Counted from the first letter of the stretch, positions 20,985 through 35,830 are shown. The stretch is 64,000 bases of DNA from Mantamonas sphyraenae (GCA_026936335.1 JAPMXV010000074.1:62001-126000), one strand, 5' to 3'. Made by a program: numbers and translations. Notes: a model not told the origin generated them from the letters alone.

Positions 20985-23900
20985 ATGTCTGTGTCCTTTG
21001 CAGACGAAGAACTCCCTGGACAAGGAGCCACATCCTCCTCATCCTCATCATCGTCGGGTGCAGTCCCTGTGCCCTCGGTGACCCTCACCTCGTCGCCTCG
21101 CGACGCCTCCCCCGGCCGCTTCGCCTTTCCCGACGCTGCGGCCGAGGACAACACAGCTGCGCCGGGCACTCCGTCCCAAAACACATCCACAGACTCGTCG
21201 GCCATGTTTACGCCCGTTGGGGCCACTGCACGTGACATTAGCACCCCCAACTCCGCTCGCATCCCAAACGCCGACTCCTTCCTTGCCGGCCTCGAGGACA
21301 AGTTTGAGGAAGAGTTCCACGTGCATCCGGATGAGCGTCATCACGTATGTTGTCCATGTCCTGCGCTTGTCCCCGTTTCCGTCTTCCGTCCAATCCCCCC
21401 GGGTCTCACCCACACTGCGTTCGCGCCAAACCCAGGGCCGTTCGCGCGCTCAAATTCCACCTTTTGCCGCCCCGTCTGCCGTTATCCCCGCGTGCCACGT
21501 GCCCTTTCTCACCCCCGTTGTGTCCCATGGCCCATTTTGCACGCGTTGCGCCTGTGTCTATGGTCCCACGTTGTGTGTGGCCTGCCCCGTGCTCACCGTG
21601 CTGACCCTGCGTTGCACTGGCAACCGTGCACCCCCCCACAGTGGCTCGCCAACGTGCTCTATCTCCTCCTCGACTGCGATCTGACCTGGCTCATGGACCA
21701 AGTCACCGACGCCACACACATGGACCTCATCAACGAGTTCTTTGACGCCGACGTACGTGCCCAGAGAATGCAACGGTCAAGATCGGTCGCCCTTTGCTCA
21801 CACGAACTGCCTCCCACGCCCTTCACTCCCCACACACAGGGTCCCTCCAAGGTTCTCTTTTACTACGTGCCTCCTGGTGACGTCGAAGACGACCTCAAGG
21901 AGCTCTACGGCGACGACATTGAGATCGAACCCGAACTGTGCGTTGTTTTGCCAGGCTGCTGCTGCTCCTGCCTCCTCAACGGCCCTCTGCTCACACCACG
22001 GCTTTTCGCCGCCTCTGCTCGCCCTACGTCCACGCACACACCGCATGCACCCACCCATATCCACCCCACAGGTATATCACCCACGGCGACCTCGATCGCT
22101 TCCCCGGCAAAGGCGTGTACTTTGTCAAGAACCCGTCGGACGCACGAGTGACGGGCAAGAACATCAAGGACGTGCTGGACTACGGCCAGCTGTCCGGTAC
22201 GGCGCTGTCCTCCTTTGAGACCATGGTCACCGAACTGTACTTTCCCCTCCTGAATGCCCAATCCAATTGGGGCAAGTCGTCGCAGCAGAACGCCAAGGAC
22301 TTTCTGCTGGGCTTCAAGAAGTTTGCCTCCTCGCTGTCCTCCACCGTCCAGGACCTGTCCTCGGGCGTGGAGCTGCAGAAACCGGAGAAGCGCTACGAGG
22401 TGGAAACACGGCAGCAGGCGTTCAACCGTGCCGTGCAGGACAAGGAGCTGCTGGCTCATTACGAGGGCATTGTGGAAAAGTGGATCCAGCAGGCGGACAA
22501 GCTCATCAACGAACGCGACGCCTACCGAAAGGACACCGACGACGTCGGACCCAACACAGAGGTCGAGTTCTGGAAGACACGCCAGGCTCGTCTCACAAGC
22601 ATCACTGAACAGGTGCGCACCAAAGAGTGCCGCATGGTCATCGGCGTGCTCACCGCCGCCAAGAGCCGTGCCCTCAAGGAGTGGCGAGGCTATGACAATG
22701 ACCTCACCAATGAGCTCAACAAGGCCAAGGACAACTACAAGTACCTGTCCATGATTGAACGTGCCTGCGAACCCCTGTACCACGGCAACCCGCAAAACAT
22801 CATCGATGCCCTGCCGTCCATCTTCAACCAGTTCAAACTCCTCGTCACCCTGGCCCGTCACTACAACTCGTCGGACCAGCTCACCACCCTCCTCTCTCGC
22901 ATCAGCGCCCAGATCATTGTCAACTGCAAGCGTTTCATCATGGGCGACGACACACACATCTGGGACAAGGACCACGACGACCTCGTCGCCGCCCTGCGTC
23001 TCTGTGTCAACGTCAACGACGTCTACCAGGACACCTATCGCCAGGCCAAGGAGAAGCTGCAGGCCCAAAGCAAGCTGCGCAACAACGAACTGCAGGAACT
23101 CGTCATCTTTGGCAAGATCGAACAGTTTGTCGCACGCCTGGAAAAGATCCTGGACATGATTGAGACGCAGCGGCAGTTCTCTTCGCTCACCGACCTGCGT
23201 GTCGAGGGCCTCACCGACGCCATCGAGAGCTTCTTTGAGGTGGGACAAGCCATCCGGCGCAAGACCTACGACTTTCTCGACTTCCACAAGGCGTTGTTCG
23301 ACCACGACTACAACGAGTTCCGCACGTCCATCAACGCCTTTGAGGACGCCCTCCAGGAGTTTCTGGACGAGGCCTTCCTGAAGATCACCGACACCCAAGA
23401 GGCCCTGGCCCTGCTCGAACAATTCCGCGAGGTGCTCCTGCGCGACTCGCTCATGCAGAACCTGGACTCCAAGTACATGGTCATCTTTCGCAACTACGGC
23501 CAGGAACTGGAGCAGGTGCAGCAGATCTACGAGGAGAAGAAGAAGAAGCCGCCCATTGTGCGCGACGCGCCCCTTGTGGCGGGCAACATTGCGTGGGCTC
23601 GCCATCTGCTCGAGCGCATCGAGGAACCCATGGAGAAGTTCCGCAAGAATCAGGCCATTATGAACTGGAACGAAGCAGGGCGCATCTTCAACCTGTTCAA
23701 CCGTCTCAGCACCTGTCTGCTCGAGTTTGAAACTCTGTGGCAGCAGGCGTGGGACAGGTCCATCGAGAACGCACGCCACGGCCTGCATGCAACCCTGATT
23801 GTGCGTGACAGCGACACGGGCGCCATGTTTGTCAACTTTGACAGGCACATTCTGCAGCTGATTCGCGAAACCAAGTGGCTGCTGCGCATGCGCATCGAGG

Positions 23901-26900
23901 TGCCACCGGCGGCACGCTCCATCCTGCTGCAGGAGGACAAGTTCAAGCACTACAACGACCAGCTGCAGCACGTGATCAGCGAGTACGAACGCGTCACGGG
24001 CATGATCTTGCCCGTGGTACGCAAGATCACAGCACACATTGTGCGCGATCTGGACACCAAGATCAAGCCGGGCATCACCTCGCTCACATGGACTTCCATG
24101 AACATCGAGGTCTTTCTGCAAAAGATCCTCAATGGCATCCACGACTTTGAGGCGCTCATCAACCGCATCGAAGAGATCATCGAGGGCCGCGTGGAGCGCA
24201 ACCTCAAGTTCATCTCGCGCGCCCTCCTCGTCGACCTCACCGAGGACACGTCGTACACCCTGGACAGCTTTGTGGGCGCCCAGGAGAAACACGTGGCTCA
24301 GCAAGCCAGCCTGCTCGACGCAAAGAACATGGAGGCGGAAAACGCCATCAATGAGGTCTTTCTGGCCGTGGCTGCCTTCACCCTGGAGACCGAGGAGCTG
24401 GACGAGAGCGTGTTTCTCGAGGAACAGGAGGCCATCCGTGAGCACTACCAGCGCCTGCTCAAGAATGCCGTGCTCAACTGCATCAAGAACAGCATGCACG
24501 CGCTGAAGAAGCGTCTGGGCTCGCGCCAGCAGACGGGCTTCCTCTTTGTCGAGCGCCCGCTGTTTGACGTCGACGTGGAGCTGACCATCCCCGAAGTGTC
24601 TCTGAACCCGTCGCTGGAGGAGCTGCAGGACGCCATCAACAGCGTGGCCAAGAGTGTGATTGGCTCCTCGGCACAGATCTACCTGTGGGGCACCGATCGC
24701 ACGGTGCGCCTGCAGCGCGCACAGCTGCCGTCCACGCGCTCGCTGTTGTCCAACCCGGAAGACGTGGAACTCATGGAATCCATCCAGGAGCAGACGCTGT
24801 ACCCGCAGATCTCCAAGGACATGAACATTGTTCGCTACGTGCTGCTGCTGGCCGGCGGCATCCAGGGCATCAAGACCGAGGTGGCCAACTTTCTGGCCAA
24901 GTTCCGCAAGTATGACTACCTGTGGAAGGAGAACATGCAGGTGGTGTACAGCGAGTTTATGAAGGGCAAGCCGGAACTGGAGGACTTCAAATCGGAGATG
25001 ACAAAGTACCTTGTGGTCGAGCAGGAGATTGCCCTCATCCCACGTGTGCACAACATCGGCGCCCTCTCACTGGAAACCCAGTCGCTCAAGTATTCGCTCA
25101 AGAGCGCCGCGGCGGGCTGGAAGCAGCAGTTTGCACGCAACCTGCACCAGCAGGCCGGCACCGATCTGCACAACCTGTTTGACTTTATGCACAGCATGAA
25201 CGCACAGTTGCGTCAGGAAATCAACGACCTGGACGACCTGCGCAACGTGCTCGGCGTCCTGCGTTCCATCCGCGAGCGTGAGTCGGAAATCGACCTGGAG
25301 TTTGGTCCGGTGGAGGAGAAGTTTGACCTGCTCATGAACTACGAGGTGCGCCTGAGCAAGGAGGAGTCGACCATGGTCACGCAACTGCGCCAGGAGTGGG
25401 CGGAGCTGCGTCACCTGAGCATGGAGACACACGAGAAGCTGACGAAGCTGCAGGTGCAGTTCAAGCGCGAGCTTGTGCGCAGCATCAAGAACTTTGTCGT
25501 CGACGTGATTTCGTTCAAGAACGACTACGACGCCAACGGGCCCAGCCCGCCCGACCTCAACCCGCAGGAGGCGGTGGCGCGTCTGGAAAAGTACGCGCGC
25601 ATGTTTATGGAGCGGGAAACCAAGTGGAGGAAGTATCAGGCCGGCGAGGAGCTGTTTGGCCTGCAACCCACCGAGTATCCGGAGCTGATGAAGGTCAAGG
25701 AGGACCTCAAGCGCCTGACGCAGCTGTACTCGCTGTACGAAACGGTGCGTCTGGATCTGGATCAGTACCGGCAGTACTACTGGCGCCAGGTGGACCTTGA
25801 TCTGATGGCCACCAAACTCAAGGAGTTTAGCACCAAGGCACGCAAGCTCAAGAAGAGTCTGCGCGAGTACAAGGCATACAAGACGATCAAGGAGCACATC
25901 AGCGAGTTTGAAGAGCTGATCCCGCTGCTGCAGCGCCTGTCGCACAAGAGTTTGCGTCCGCGCCACTGGCTCATGATTGCACAGGTCACCGACGGCCAGC
26001 TGCGGCTGGCAGACAACGCCACCCTGGAGGAGGTCATCAAGAGCAACGTGTTGCTGTACCGCGAGGACATCGAAGAGATTGCCAACGCGGCGGTGAAGGA
26101 GCTGGACATCGAGACGAAGCTGAAGCAGATCGAGGAGGATTGGGCCGACCAGAGCTTCACGTTTACCAACCATGGCAACCGTGGACCCGTGGTGCTCAAG
26201 GGCCAGGAGACACAGGAGATCATCGACCTGATGGACGAGTCGTCGATGGTGCTGAGTGCGGTGACCTCGTCACGCTACGTGGAGCCCTTCCGCGAAGAGG
26301 TCATCGACTGGCTGGCCAAACTGCAGGCCGTGGGTGACATCATCGAACAGTGGATTCTCGTGCAGAACAGGTGGATCTATCTCGAGGCTGTGTTTTCCAG
26401 CCCGGCCATTGCCAAGCAGCTGCCGCAGGAAGCCAAGCGCTTTGCACGCCTGGACCAAAAGTTTATCAAGATCATGACCAAGGCGTACGAGGTGCGCAAT
26501 GTCATCCAGTGCTGCTACAACAACGACATGCTCAAGTCGCTGCTCCAGCACTTGCGCGAGCAGCTGGAGCTGTGCCAGCGTTCCCTCACGGGTTACCTGG
26601 AAACCAAGCGGTCCATTCTGCCCCGGTTCTATTTTGTGTCGGACCCTGTGCTCCTGGAGCTGTTGTCTCAGAGCAACGAACCGCAAGCAATCACCACCCA
26701 CCTGCCCACGATCTTTGCCAACGTGGCGGATGCCGGCTTTGACGAGGTGGCCATCAACCGCATCATGTATCTGGTGTCGCAGGAGGGCGAACGGCTGAAC
26801 CTGACCACACCCATCGACGCCACGGGCAACATCGAGGTGTGGCTGGGCAGCGTGGTGGGCGAGATGCAAAGCACCCTGAAAGACCTCGTGCGCGAGTGTG

Positions 26901-29900
26901 CACGCAAGATGACCCAGCTCGACTTTGCCGACCTCGTGTCCGCCTTCAATGCCCAAGTGTCCCTGCTTGGCCTGCAGATGATCTGGACCGATGCGGTCGA
27001 GGAGGCGCTGGCCAAGAGCGAGGACGAAAAGGTGGCCATGCCTGCCACGTCCAAGCGTTTCAACCAGCTCCTGGCACAGCTGACGGAGATGGCAGGCCAG
27101 CTCAAGGTGTCGTCTGCCTCTGCGTCTGCCTCTGGATCCTCGTCAGGCAAGGGAGACGGCGAGGGCGGCAGCGGCAAGGGTCACCACCATCACCACGGCA
27201 GCTCAACCATGAGCGAAGCGGCACGCATGCGCACGCGGCTGGAAACACTGATTACCATCCAGGTGCACCAGAGGGACGTGTTTGCGGAGCTGGAAAAGGC
27301 AAAGGTGAGCGCGGTGAACGATTTCGCGTGGCAGAAGCAGTGTCGCTTCTACTGGAGCGAGATGGACGACGAGCTGAACGTTCGTCTGGCGGACTACACC
27401 TTTCCGTACTGCTACGAGTACCTGGGATGCACGTCGAGGCTGGTGGCGACGGAGCTGACGGACAGGTGCTACCTGACGCTTGCGTCTGCGCTGGCGCTGC
27501 ATTACGGCGGTGCGCCGTTTGGACCCGCGGGTACGGGCAAAACGGAAACGGTGAAGGATTTGAGCCGCACAATGGGCAAGTATGTGGTTGTGTTCAACGG
27601 CTCGGAGCAGATGGGCCACGAGTTTCTGGGCCAGCTGTTCAAGGGCACGGCGCAGAGCGGCGCCTGGATTGTGTTTGACGAGGTGAACCGCATCAAGCTG
27701 CCGGTGCTGTCTGTGATGGCGGAGCAGGTGAACTGCATCCTGCAGACACTGCGCCAGGGCCAACACGAGACGGTGTTCACCACGGGGGAAAAGATTTTCC
27801 TGGAGCACGGCTCGGGCATGTTCATCACGATGAACCCAGGCTACGCAGGACGCCAGGAGTTGCCGGAGAATCTCAAGGTGCTGTTCCGCAGCATGAGCAT
27901 GATGGTACCCGACCACAGGCAGATCATGCAGGTGAAACTCAACGCACAGGGGTTCCAGCAAGCCGGCACGCTGGCCAAGAAGTTCCACGCATTGTATCGC
28001 ATGTGTGCACAGCAGCTGAACAAACAGCCGCACTACGACTTTGGCCTGCGCAACATGCTTTCTGTGCTCGCCGCCGCGGGCAACAAACGCGCCGCCCTTC
28101 CCGACATGGACGAGACCGCCTGTTTCATGATGACGCTGCGTGACATGAACACGCCGCGTCTGGTGTCGGAAGACCTGCCCCTGTTTATGGCGCTGCTGGA
28201 GTACATTTTCCCGGGCATCAAAATCCCGCGGTCGTCGGCAGCCATGTCGGCAGGCGAGGGCGACGAAGCCTCGAGCAGCGGTGGCAGCAGCGGCAGCGGT
28301 GGCAACGAAGAGGCATCGATGATGCAACGGATCATGGACGAGGTGGATTCGATGCAGCTGGTGGCGCAGCCCGGATGGCTGACCAAGATCCACGAGTTGT
28401 ACATGACGTCGCAGGTGCGCCACGGCCTGATGCTTGTGGGACCGAGCGGAACGGGCAAGAGCACGTGTGTGGAGGTGCTCATGCGTGTGTTGAACAACAT
28501 GGGCCGGTCGCACAAGTTGCACCGCCTGAATCCGCGCTCGGTGACGTCGGACGAACTGTTTGGACGGCCGGTGAAGAACGAGTGGCGCGAGGGCATCCTG
28601 GGCGCACTGTGGAGCAAGTACAACCGCACGAGCAAGACATCGACGTGGCTGTGCCTGGATGGCCCCGTGGAGGCGGAGTGGATTGAAAACCTGAACACGG
28701 TGTTGGACGACAACAAAGTGTTGTCGCTGTCCAACGGCGACCGCTTGACCATGGCTGAGAACTTCAAGCTGGTGTTTGAGGTGAACGACCTGAGCAAAGC
28801 CTCGTTGGCCACGGTCACGCGTGCGGGCATTGTGTACATGAGCGAGTCGCTGCTGGGCTACCAATCGCTGATTGTGTCGTGGTTGGGCAAGGTGGAGGAC
28901 ACGCACGTGTCTGTGGTCCTGCAGAAGCTGTTCCAAAAGGTGTTGCCTGACATGCTCAATTGGGTGAACAAGGGCGGCCACGCAGTGATGGCCACCACAG
29001 ACGCACACAAGGTGACCCAGTGTCTCACGCTGCTCACAGGCATGCTGCACCAGGTGGCACAGGGTGGCCGCACATCCACGCTGCCAGATGCAGGCGCCGA
29101 ACAGTTGTTGGCTGGCAATGCAGCAGCAGCAGTAGTAGCTCGGATGCAGGTGGAAACACACCGGGAGGACTGGCGGGCCTGGACGACGAGGCACTGGAGC
29201 GCATGTTTGTGTTTGCGCTGTGCTGGTCGGTGGGTGCGTTGGCAGAGACGCACGAGCGGGTCAAGTTTGACCAGCGGCTGCGGGAGCATTGCAAGGTGTT
29301 GCCGCAGGTGGCGGAGAAGGAGGAGACGGTGTTTGATTACGTGCTCAACGCAGACACCCACGAGTGGGAACACTGGGAGACGCGCGTGGAGCGGTGGGAG
29401 TACGACGAGACGTGGACGTCGCGCCTCTCCTTCGAGTCGCTGGTGTTGCCCAACATGGACATGGAACGGCTGTTGTACCTGACGGCCCTGAGCCACGCCA
29501 CGCCCACACACACCCCTGTGCTGCTGGTGGGTGGCGTGGGCACGGGCAAGACCACTGTGTTGCGCCAGTACATGGGCATTGTGGCCAGTCCGCAGATGCT
29601 CACCAGTTCCATGCACATGACGTCTGCCACCACAGCCATGCAGATGAAGCAGTACGTGGAATCCAAGCTGGAGTCGCGTCCGGACGCGTGTTTGGTCCCA
29701 CCAGTGGCCGTTCCATGACCGTCTTTCTCGACGACGTCAACATGCCGCACGTGAACCACAACGGCGTGCAGATGACGAGCGAGTTCCTGCGCCAGTTCCT
29801 GGAAGACGGTGGCTTCTACAACACCGACAAGCCCGGCGAGTTTAGCCGTGTGGTGGACATGAGCGTGCTGGCGGCCATGCGTGCCCCAGGTGGCGCCGTG

Positions 29901-32900
29901 AACGATCTGTCGTCGCGTCTGAAGCGCCATTTTGCGGTGTACAACGTGACGATGCCCAACACACAGTCGCTGGACGCCATCTTTGGAGAGGTGCTGAGGG
30001 CCAACTTTGCCGAGTTTGAAACGGAGGTGTTCCAGAGCGCAGAGCGGCTGTTGGATCTGACGCTGGGTGTGTGGAATGCCCTGCGTGGGCACCTGTTGCC
30101 CACCGCCGACCGCATCCACTACGTGTTTAGCATGTACGATCTGAAGCGTGTGTTTGAGGGCATGCTGCAGGCAAGCAAGGAGGTGATCATTTCGGACTAC
30201 CTGTTGATTGTGCTGTGGGCCCACGAGTGCTCGCGCGTGTTCCAGGACAAGCTGGTGGGCATCCACGACAGCACCTTTTATCGCAAGGCCGTGACGGGCG
30301 TGCTGCGCGACGTGTACAACGAAGAGAGCATGGAGGGACTGATGAAGACCACCGTGTACTTTGGTGATTTCACACAGGAGCCGCCCGAGGACGAGGACGA
30401 CGAGCCAGCCATGCCGGATTACCTGCCGCTGGAGTCGCTGGACGAGGTGCGTCCGCATCTGGCCATGTGGATCAAGCACTTCAACGACGACCACCCGCAT
30501 TCGCCCATCCATCCGGTGCTGTTTGACGACTATGTGACCCATGTGATGCGGCTGCTGCGCGTGTTCCGCATGAGCAATGGCAACGCACTGCTGATGGGCT
30601 ACGGCGGCAGCGGACGCAAGACGCTGGTGCGGTTTGCCACGTACATTGCCGGATTCGACGACACGTTTTCCATCCACATGCGCAAGGACTACAGCGCACA
30701 GAACCTGCAGGACGACCTGAAGAATCTGTACACCATGACGGGTGTGGAGGAGCAGCGCATCACCTTTGTGGTCAGCGAGAGTGACATCAAGCAGGACATC
30801 TTCCTGGAATACCTGCACTGGATCCTGGCGACGGGCGAGGTGCCCAACCTCTTTGCAAAGGAAGAGCTGGACGCCATCTTCAGCGAGCTGCGCCCCAAGG
30901 CCAAAAAGGCAAAGAGCGTCATGTTGGACAGCTTCGACAGCATGTACCGCTTCTTCATTGGGCGTGCGCGTGCCAACATGCGCGTGGTGCTGTGTCTGTC
31001 GCCTGGCGAGCAGTTCCGGGAGCGTGCCGTGCGCTTCCCGTCGCTGGTGACCGGGTGCACCATTGATTACTACCACAAGTGGCCTGCGGATGCGCTGACA
31101 GCCGTTGCCACGGATATGATCAATGGGTTTGAGTTGGACGAGTCGTGTGACGACGAGACGCGCGACGCCCTGATTGAGCTGATGACGGTGACGCACACGA
31201 CGGCAGACCACATTTGCGGCGAATACTTCACACAGTACCGGCGCAGTGCCCACGTGTCACCGCAGACGTTTGTCAACCTGTTGCGCTCGTTTGAAGAGAT
31301 TTACAACCACAAAATCGGGGAGATTGACGAGCTGGCGGCCAAGGTGCACCAGGGTTTGGCACAGCTGCTGACGGCCAAGGAGGATGTGGCTGCTATGAAA
31401 GTGGACCTGAGTGTGAAGGAGGAGGAGCTGCAGGAGGCACAGCAGGTGTCGTCCAACCTGCTGGCACAGATCACGGAAAAGACGGCCAACATCGAAAAGA
31501 AAAAGGCCGACATGATTGCCATCAAGGAGCCGCTGGCCGAGGAGCGCGAACGCGTGAGTGCAGAGTGGGAAGAGGCAGACAGGGAGCTGGAGCGTGCGCG
31601 TCCGGATCTGGAAAAGGCGGAGAAGGCGCTGGGTGACATCAAGCCGACAGACATCAAGTATCTGCGATCGATGTCCTCGCCGCCAGACCTGATCAAGCGC
31701 ATTTTTGACGCGGTGCTGATTCTGCGTCAGAAGGGCCCGCTTGCGCCTGCGCAGTGGGTGAAGAGCGGCTCCAAGATCACGCTGAAGGACAGCTACTCGT
31801 CGTCGTTGAAGATCATGAGCGACATCAACTTTGTCAAGAGCCTGATTGAGTTCAACCGGGACGGCATCAACGACGAGACCATCGAGCTGTTGCAGCCGTA
31901 CCTGGAGATGAAGGATTTCACGCACACGCACGCGATGAAGTCGAGCGAAAACGCGGCCGGCCTGCTGCTGTGGGTCAAGGCCATGGTGGGCTACCAGCGT
32001 GTGGCCAAGTACGTGGCACCCAAGATCACCAAGCTGAAGATGGCAGAGCGGCAGTTGGCAAACGCGGAGAAGAAGCTGGGTGTGGTGCAGGGCGAGCTGG
32101 CAGTGATCCAGGAGGAACTGGACATGATGCAGGGCGAGTTTGACCAGGCGATGAAGGAGAAACAGCGGATTGCAGACGAGGCGTACAGCACGCAGATGCA
32201 CATGGAGAACGCAAACCAACTGCTGGACGGCCTTGCGGACGAGCGCATCCGGTGGGAGTCGCAGAAGCGAGAGTTTGCCACGCAGATCCAACAGTTGGTG
32301 GGCGACGCGTTCCTGGCATCGGCCATGATCACGTACACGGGTCCGTTCAACCAGGAGTACCGCGAGCGGCTGGAGCGCAAGATCATTCGCGAGTGTGCCA
32401 ACCGAGTGCCACACAGCGCACACTTTAAGCTGACGGAGTTTTTGAGCAGTGCGTCGGAACGTGGCGAATGGCTGCTGCAGGGGCTGCCGAACGACACGCT
32501 GTCGGTGCAGAACGCAATTGTGATGAAGAACCAGAGCATGTGGCCGTTCTTTATCGATCCGCAGGAGCAGGGTCTGCAGTGGCTGATGAACAAGGAGGCG
32601 GACAACCAGTTGCAGGTGACGAGCCAGAACGAGAAGCAGTTTGTGCGCGTGCTGGAAGATTCGTTGAGCTTCGGCTATCCGCTGGTGATTACGGGCTTCT
32701 CGGCGGACTACGATCCGATCCTGGAGCCTGTGTTGAAGCGACGCACATTCCGACAGGGCAAGGGTCTGGCGGTGATGTTGGACGGCAAGGATGTGACGTG
32801 GAACGACAACTTCCGGCTGGTGCTGGTGACGAGCTCGGCCAACCCGCGCGTGGGTCCGGAGTTGGCGTCCAAGGTGATGACCATGGACTTTACGGTGACG

Positions 32901-35735
32901 ATGGGCGGCCTGGAGGAACAGCTCCTGTCACGTGTGGTGCTGAAGGAAAAGGCCGAGTTGGAAGACCAGCGTCTGGCGCTGATGGAGGAGATCACACACG
33001 ACACCAAGCGCATCACCGAGCTGGAGGACGAGCTGCTGGCGTACCTGAGTGCCACGGACGAGGAAGGGGCGCAGAAGAAGCTGCTGGAAGACACGGGACT
33101 CATCACACTGCTGTCCAAGACGAAGAACACGGTGTTGGAACTGAAGAGCAAGCTGGCGTACAGCAACGAAACGGAGGTGCAACTGCGAGAGGCACGCGAG
33201 GAGTACCGTGCAGTGGCCACGCGTGGCTCTGTGCTGTACTTTGTGATCAAGGAGATGAGCGAGCTGAACCCGATGTACCAAACGTCGCTGGAGGCATTCC
33301 TGGGCATGTTTGACTTGTCGCTGAAGCAGAGCGAACGTTCGCCTGCGCCGGCGACGCGCATCCACAACATCATCGAACACCTGACGCGTGTGGTGCACCG
33401 CAACGTGGCACGTGGACTGTTCCGCAAGGACAAGCAGCTGTTCCTGCTGCTGATGGTGCTGAAGATTGAGGTGTCGCGCGGACGCATGAAGCCCGAACAC
33501 TTTACCGCGTTTGTGCGCGGCAGCAACACGGCCGAGGTGCGTGCGATGAAGAGCAAACCCATCAGTTTCCTGTCGGACAGGGTGTTTATGAACCTGGCCT
33601 ACCTGAGCAAACTGGACGAGTTCAACGGGTTGCTGGAGTCGGTGGCCAACAGCGATCACCGCTGGCAGCAGTGGTACGAGCAGGAGGCGCCCGAGGAGGG
33701 GCCTCTGTGTGGACCGTTTGCAGACGATAGCAAGTATGGACCCATGCACAAGTTGCTGATTGTGCGCACGCTGCGTGAGGACCGCACCATGGCTGCGGCG
33801 TCGGAGTACATCGGAACGGTGTTGCACCGCAGCTTCCTGGACGAGGAGAGTGTGGATCTGGGCAAGATTGTGGACGAGGAGGCACACGCGCGCAAGGCCA
33901 TCATCTACCTGTTGTCACCCGGCAGCGACCCCCTGTCTCAGATCCATCCGTTGGCCAAGAGTCGCAAGATGGCATTGAAGACGGTGTCGATGGGCGAGGG
34001 CCAGGAGCACGAGGCGTTGAAGCTGATCAAGGACGGCATGCTGGACGGCAACTGGGTGTTGCTGCACAACGTGCACCTTGGCCTGAGCATCCTGGAGGAT
34101 GTGGCGAGTCTGTTGGAGAACACCGAGGAGGACGTTGTGGTGCCCACGTTCCGTCTCTTCCTCACCAGCGAACCCAACGACGAGTTTCCGGTGCCGCTGC
34201 TGCAAAGTTCGGTGAAACTGACGGCGGAGGCGCCGCAGGGTCTGCGCGCAGGCCTTGCTCGCTCGTACTCGTGGCTGGACGACACTGTGCTGCAACTGCA
34301 CGACAGCACGGAGGAGTGGCGTCCGCTCATCTACGCGGTGTGCTTCCTACACAGCGTGGTGCAGGAGCGACGCAAGTACGGCTCGCTGGGTTGGAATGTG
34401 CCGTACGAGTTCAACGACAGCGATTTGGCCTCGGCGGTGGACTACCTGCAGAGTGTCAACTTTGGTGGGGCGAGCGGCAGCAAGAGTGGCAGTGGTGGTG
34501 CTGGCGGTAGCAATGTGTCGTGGACGGCAATCCGATACATGATCAGCGAGGTGTTGTATGGCGGACGCATCACGGATGCGTACGACAGGCGGCTGTTCAG
34601 CACGTACACAGACCTTTGGATTACGTCGCGTGTGGCGGACAAGGGGTTTGCGTTCGGGCGCGATTACAAGACCATGGTGGGCGGATCGATTTCGCAGTAC
34701 CGCACCATGATCGAAGGACTGCCCGGCACAGACACGACGGAGCTGTTTGGACTGAACAGCAACGCAGAGGTGACGTACAACCTGCAGGAGGCCAGTCGAA
34801 TCCTGCAAACCATCCAGAGTGTGCAACCGAAGGAGAACGTGGGCTCGGCGGAGCTGTCGCGCGAGGACACGGTGTTGCACCTGTGCGACGAACTGGAACG
34901 ACGGCTGCCGAAGGAAATGAGCCGTGACCTGGTGCGTGACAAGATCAAGAAGGCGGGCGGATTGACACACCCGTCGAATGTGTTTGTGAGCCAGGAGATC
35001 GATGCGATGACCACGCTGATTGCCACGGTGAAGCGGGATCTGCACGTGTTGCGTGCGTCGATCAACGGCGTGATGTCGTTCAGCGACGTGTCGATGGACA
35101 TGATGAACGCGATGTACAACAACGACGTGCCTGCGAGCTGGCTGGCAATGTCGTGGCCGGCCACAAGCCTGCACGCGTGGCAGGTGGAAATGGCGGCGCG
35201 ACACGAGCAGTTGCACGCATGGCTGTACGGAGGCAGGCCCAAGGTCGTCATGATGTCGCTGCTGTTCAACCCGCGTGGCTTCCTGACGGCGTTGAAGCAG
35301 GAGGTGTGCCAGGCTCACAAGGGTTGGGCCCTGGACACGCTGGTCATCACCAGCGAGGTCATCGACAAGGAGAAGGAACAGATCAAGGACTCGGCCAGCG
35401 AAGGCGTGTATGTGAGTGGCCTGCAGCTGGAAGGGGCGGCGTGGGAGAAGGGTTCGTCGCGAGGCACGTCGGGCGGCGAGGGGTCGTCCAGCGGCACCAG
35501 TGGACGTCTGGTGGACAGCAGTCCCAAGCAACTGTTTGCACCCTTGCCTGTGGTGCTGTTGTCTGCAGTGCCGGAGAAGGAGTATCGCAGCGACGCGCGT
35601 GCGTACCGCTGCCCCGTTTACTCGCACGTCTCGCGCGGCGCAGACAATCTGGTGTTTGAGATGGAGCTGCGCAGCGAGGAGAATCCCATCAAGTGGGTGT
35701 TGCGTGGAGCAGCGGCGGTGTTTGGCGAGCGATGA
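20985..35735 (+). CDS. Axonemal dynein heavy chain, outer-arm gamma (DNAH5/8)-like
   Basis: Exons 20985-21344, 21642-21752, 21840-21937 and 22072-35735 give about 4744 residues, the usual size. It is the ATPase motor of a ciliary dynein arm. After a long tail and linker, AAA1 has GPAGTGKT (about 2007) with Walker B VFDEVNRI; AAA2 GPSGTGKS (about 2312), AAA3 GGVGTGKT (about 2676) and AAA4 GYGGSGRK (about 3033) follow. The antiparallel stalk coiled coil and microtubule-binding tip are at about 31310-32290, then AAA5, AAA6 and the C-terminal domain (EGVYVSGLQLEGAAW, VLRGAAAVFGER), which resembles DNAH5/8. Two frame breaks, each fitting one missing base, lie at a CAG run near 29120-29135 and at 29671-29690 before AAA3 Walker B. 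The start is uncertain: ATGs at 20934, 20985 and 21204 are in frame, and an acceptor-like CTTTGCAG ends at 21002. Confidence 0.93.
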
Positions 35736-35802
35736 TGCGATTGTTTGGTGGAATGTGGGGGAAATGAGAATTCATCGTTCAATGGATGCTGTGGTTCTGC
35801 TC

Positions 35803-35830
35803 AACACACAACACACACACACACACACAC
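35803..35830. repeat. (CA)n microsatellite in a convergent gap
   Basis: An interrupted CA run lies in the 125-bp gap between the dynein and aconitase stop codons. Confidence 0.85.

Noticed and set aside
21905-25051. 1048-codon open frame antisense to dynein
   Set aside because: It is a shadow frame made possible by high GC and lack of stops opposite conserved dynein codons; the plus strand has the conserved protein.
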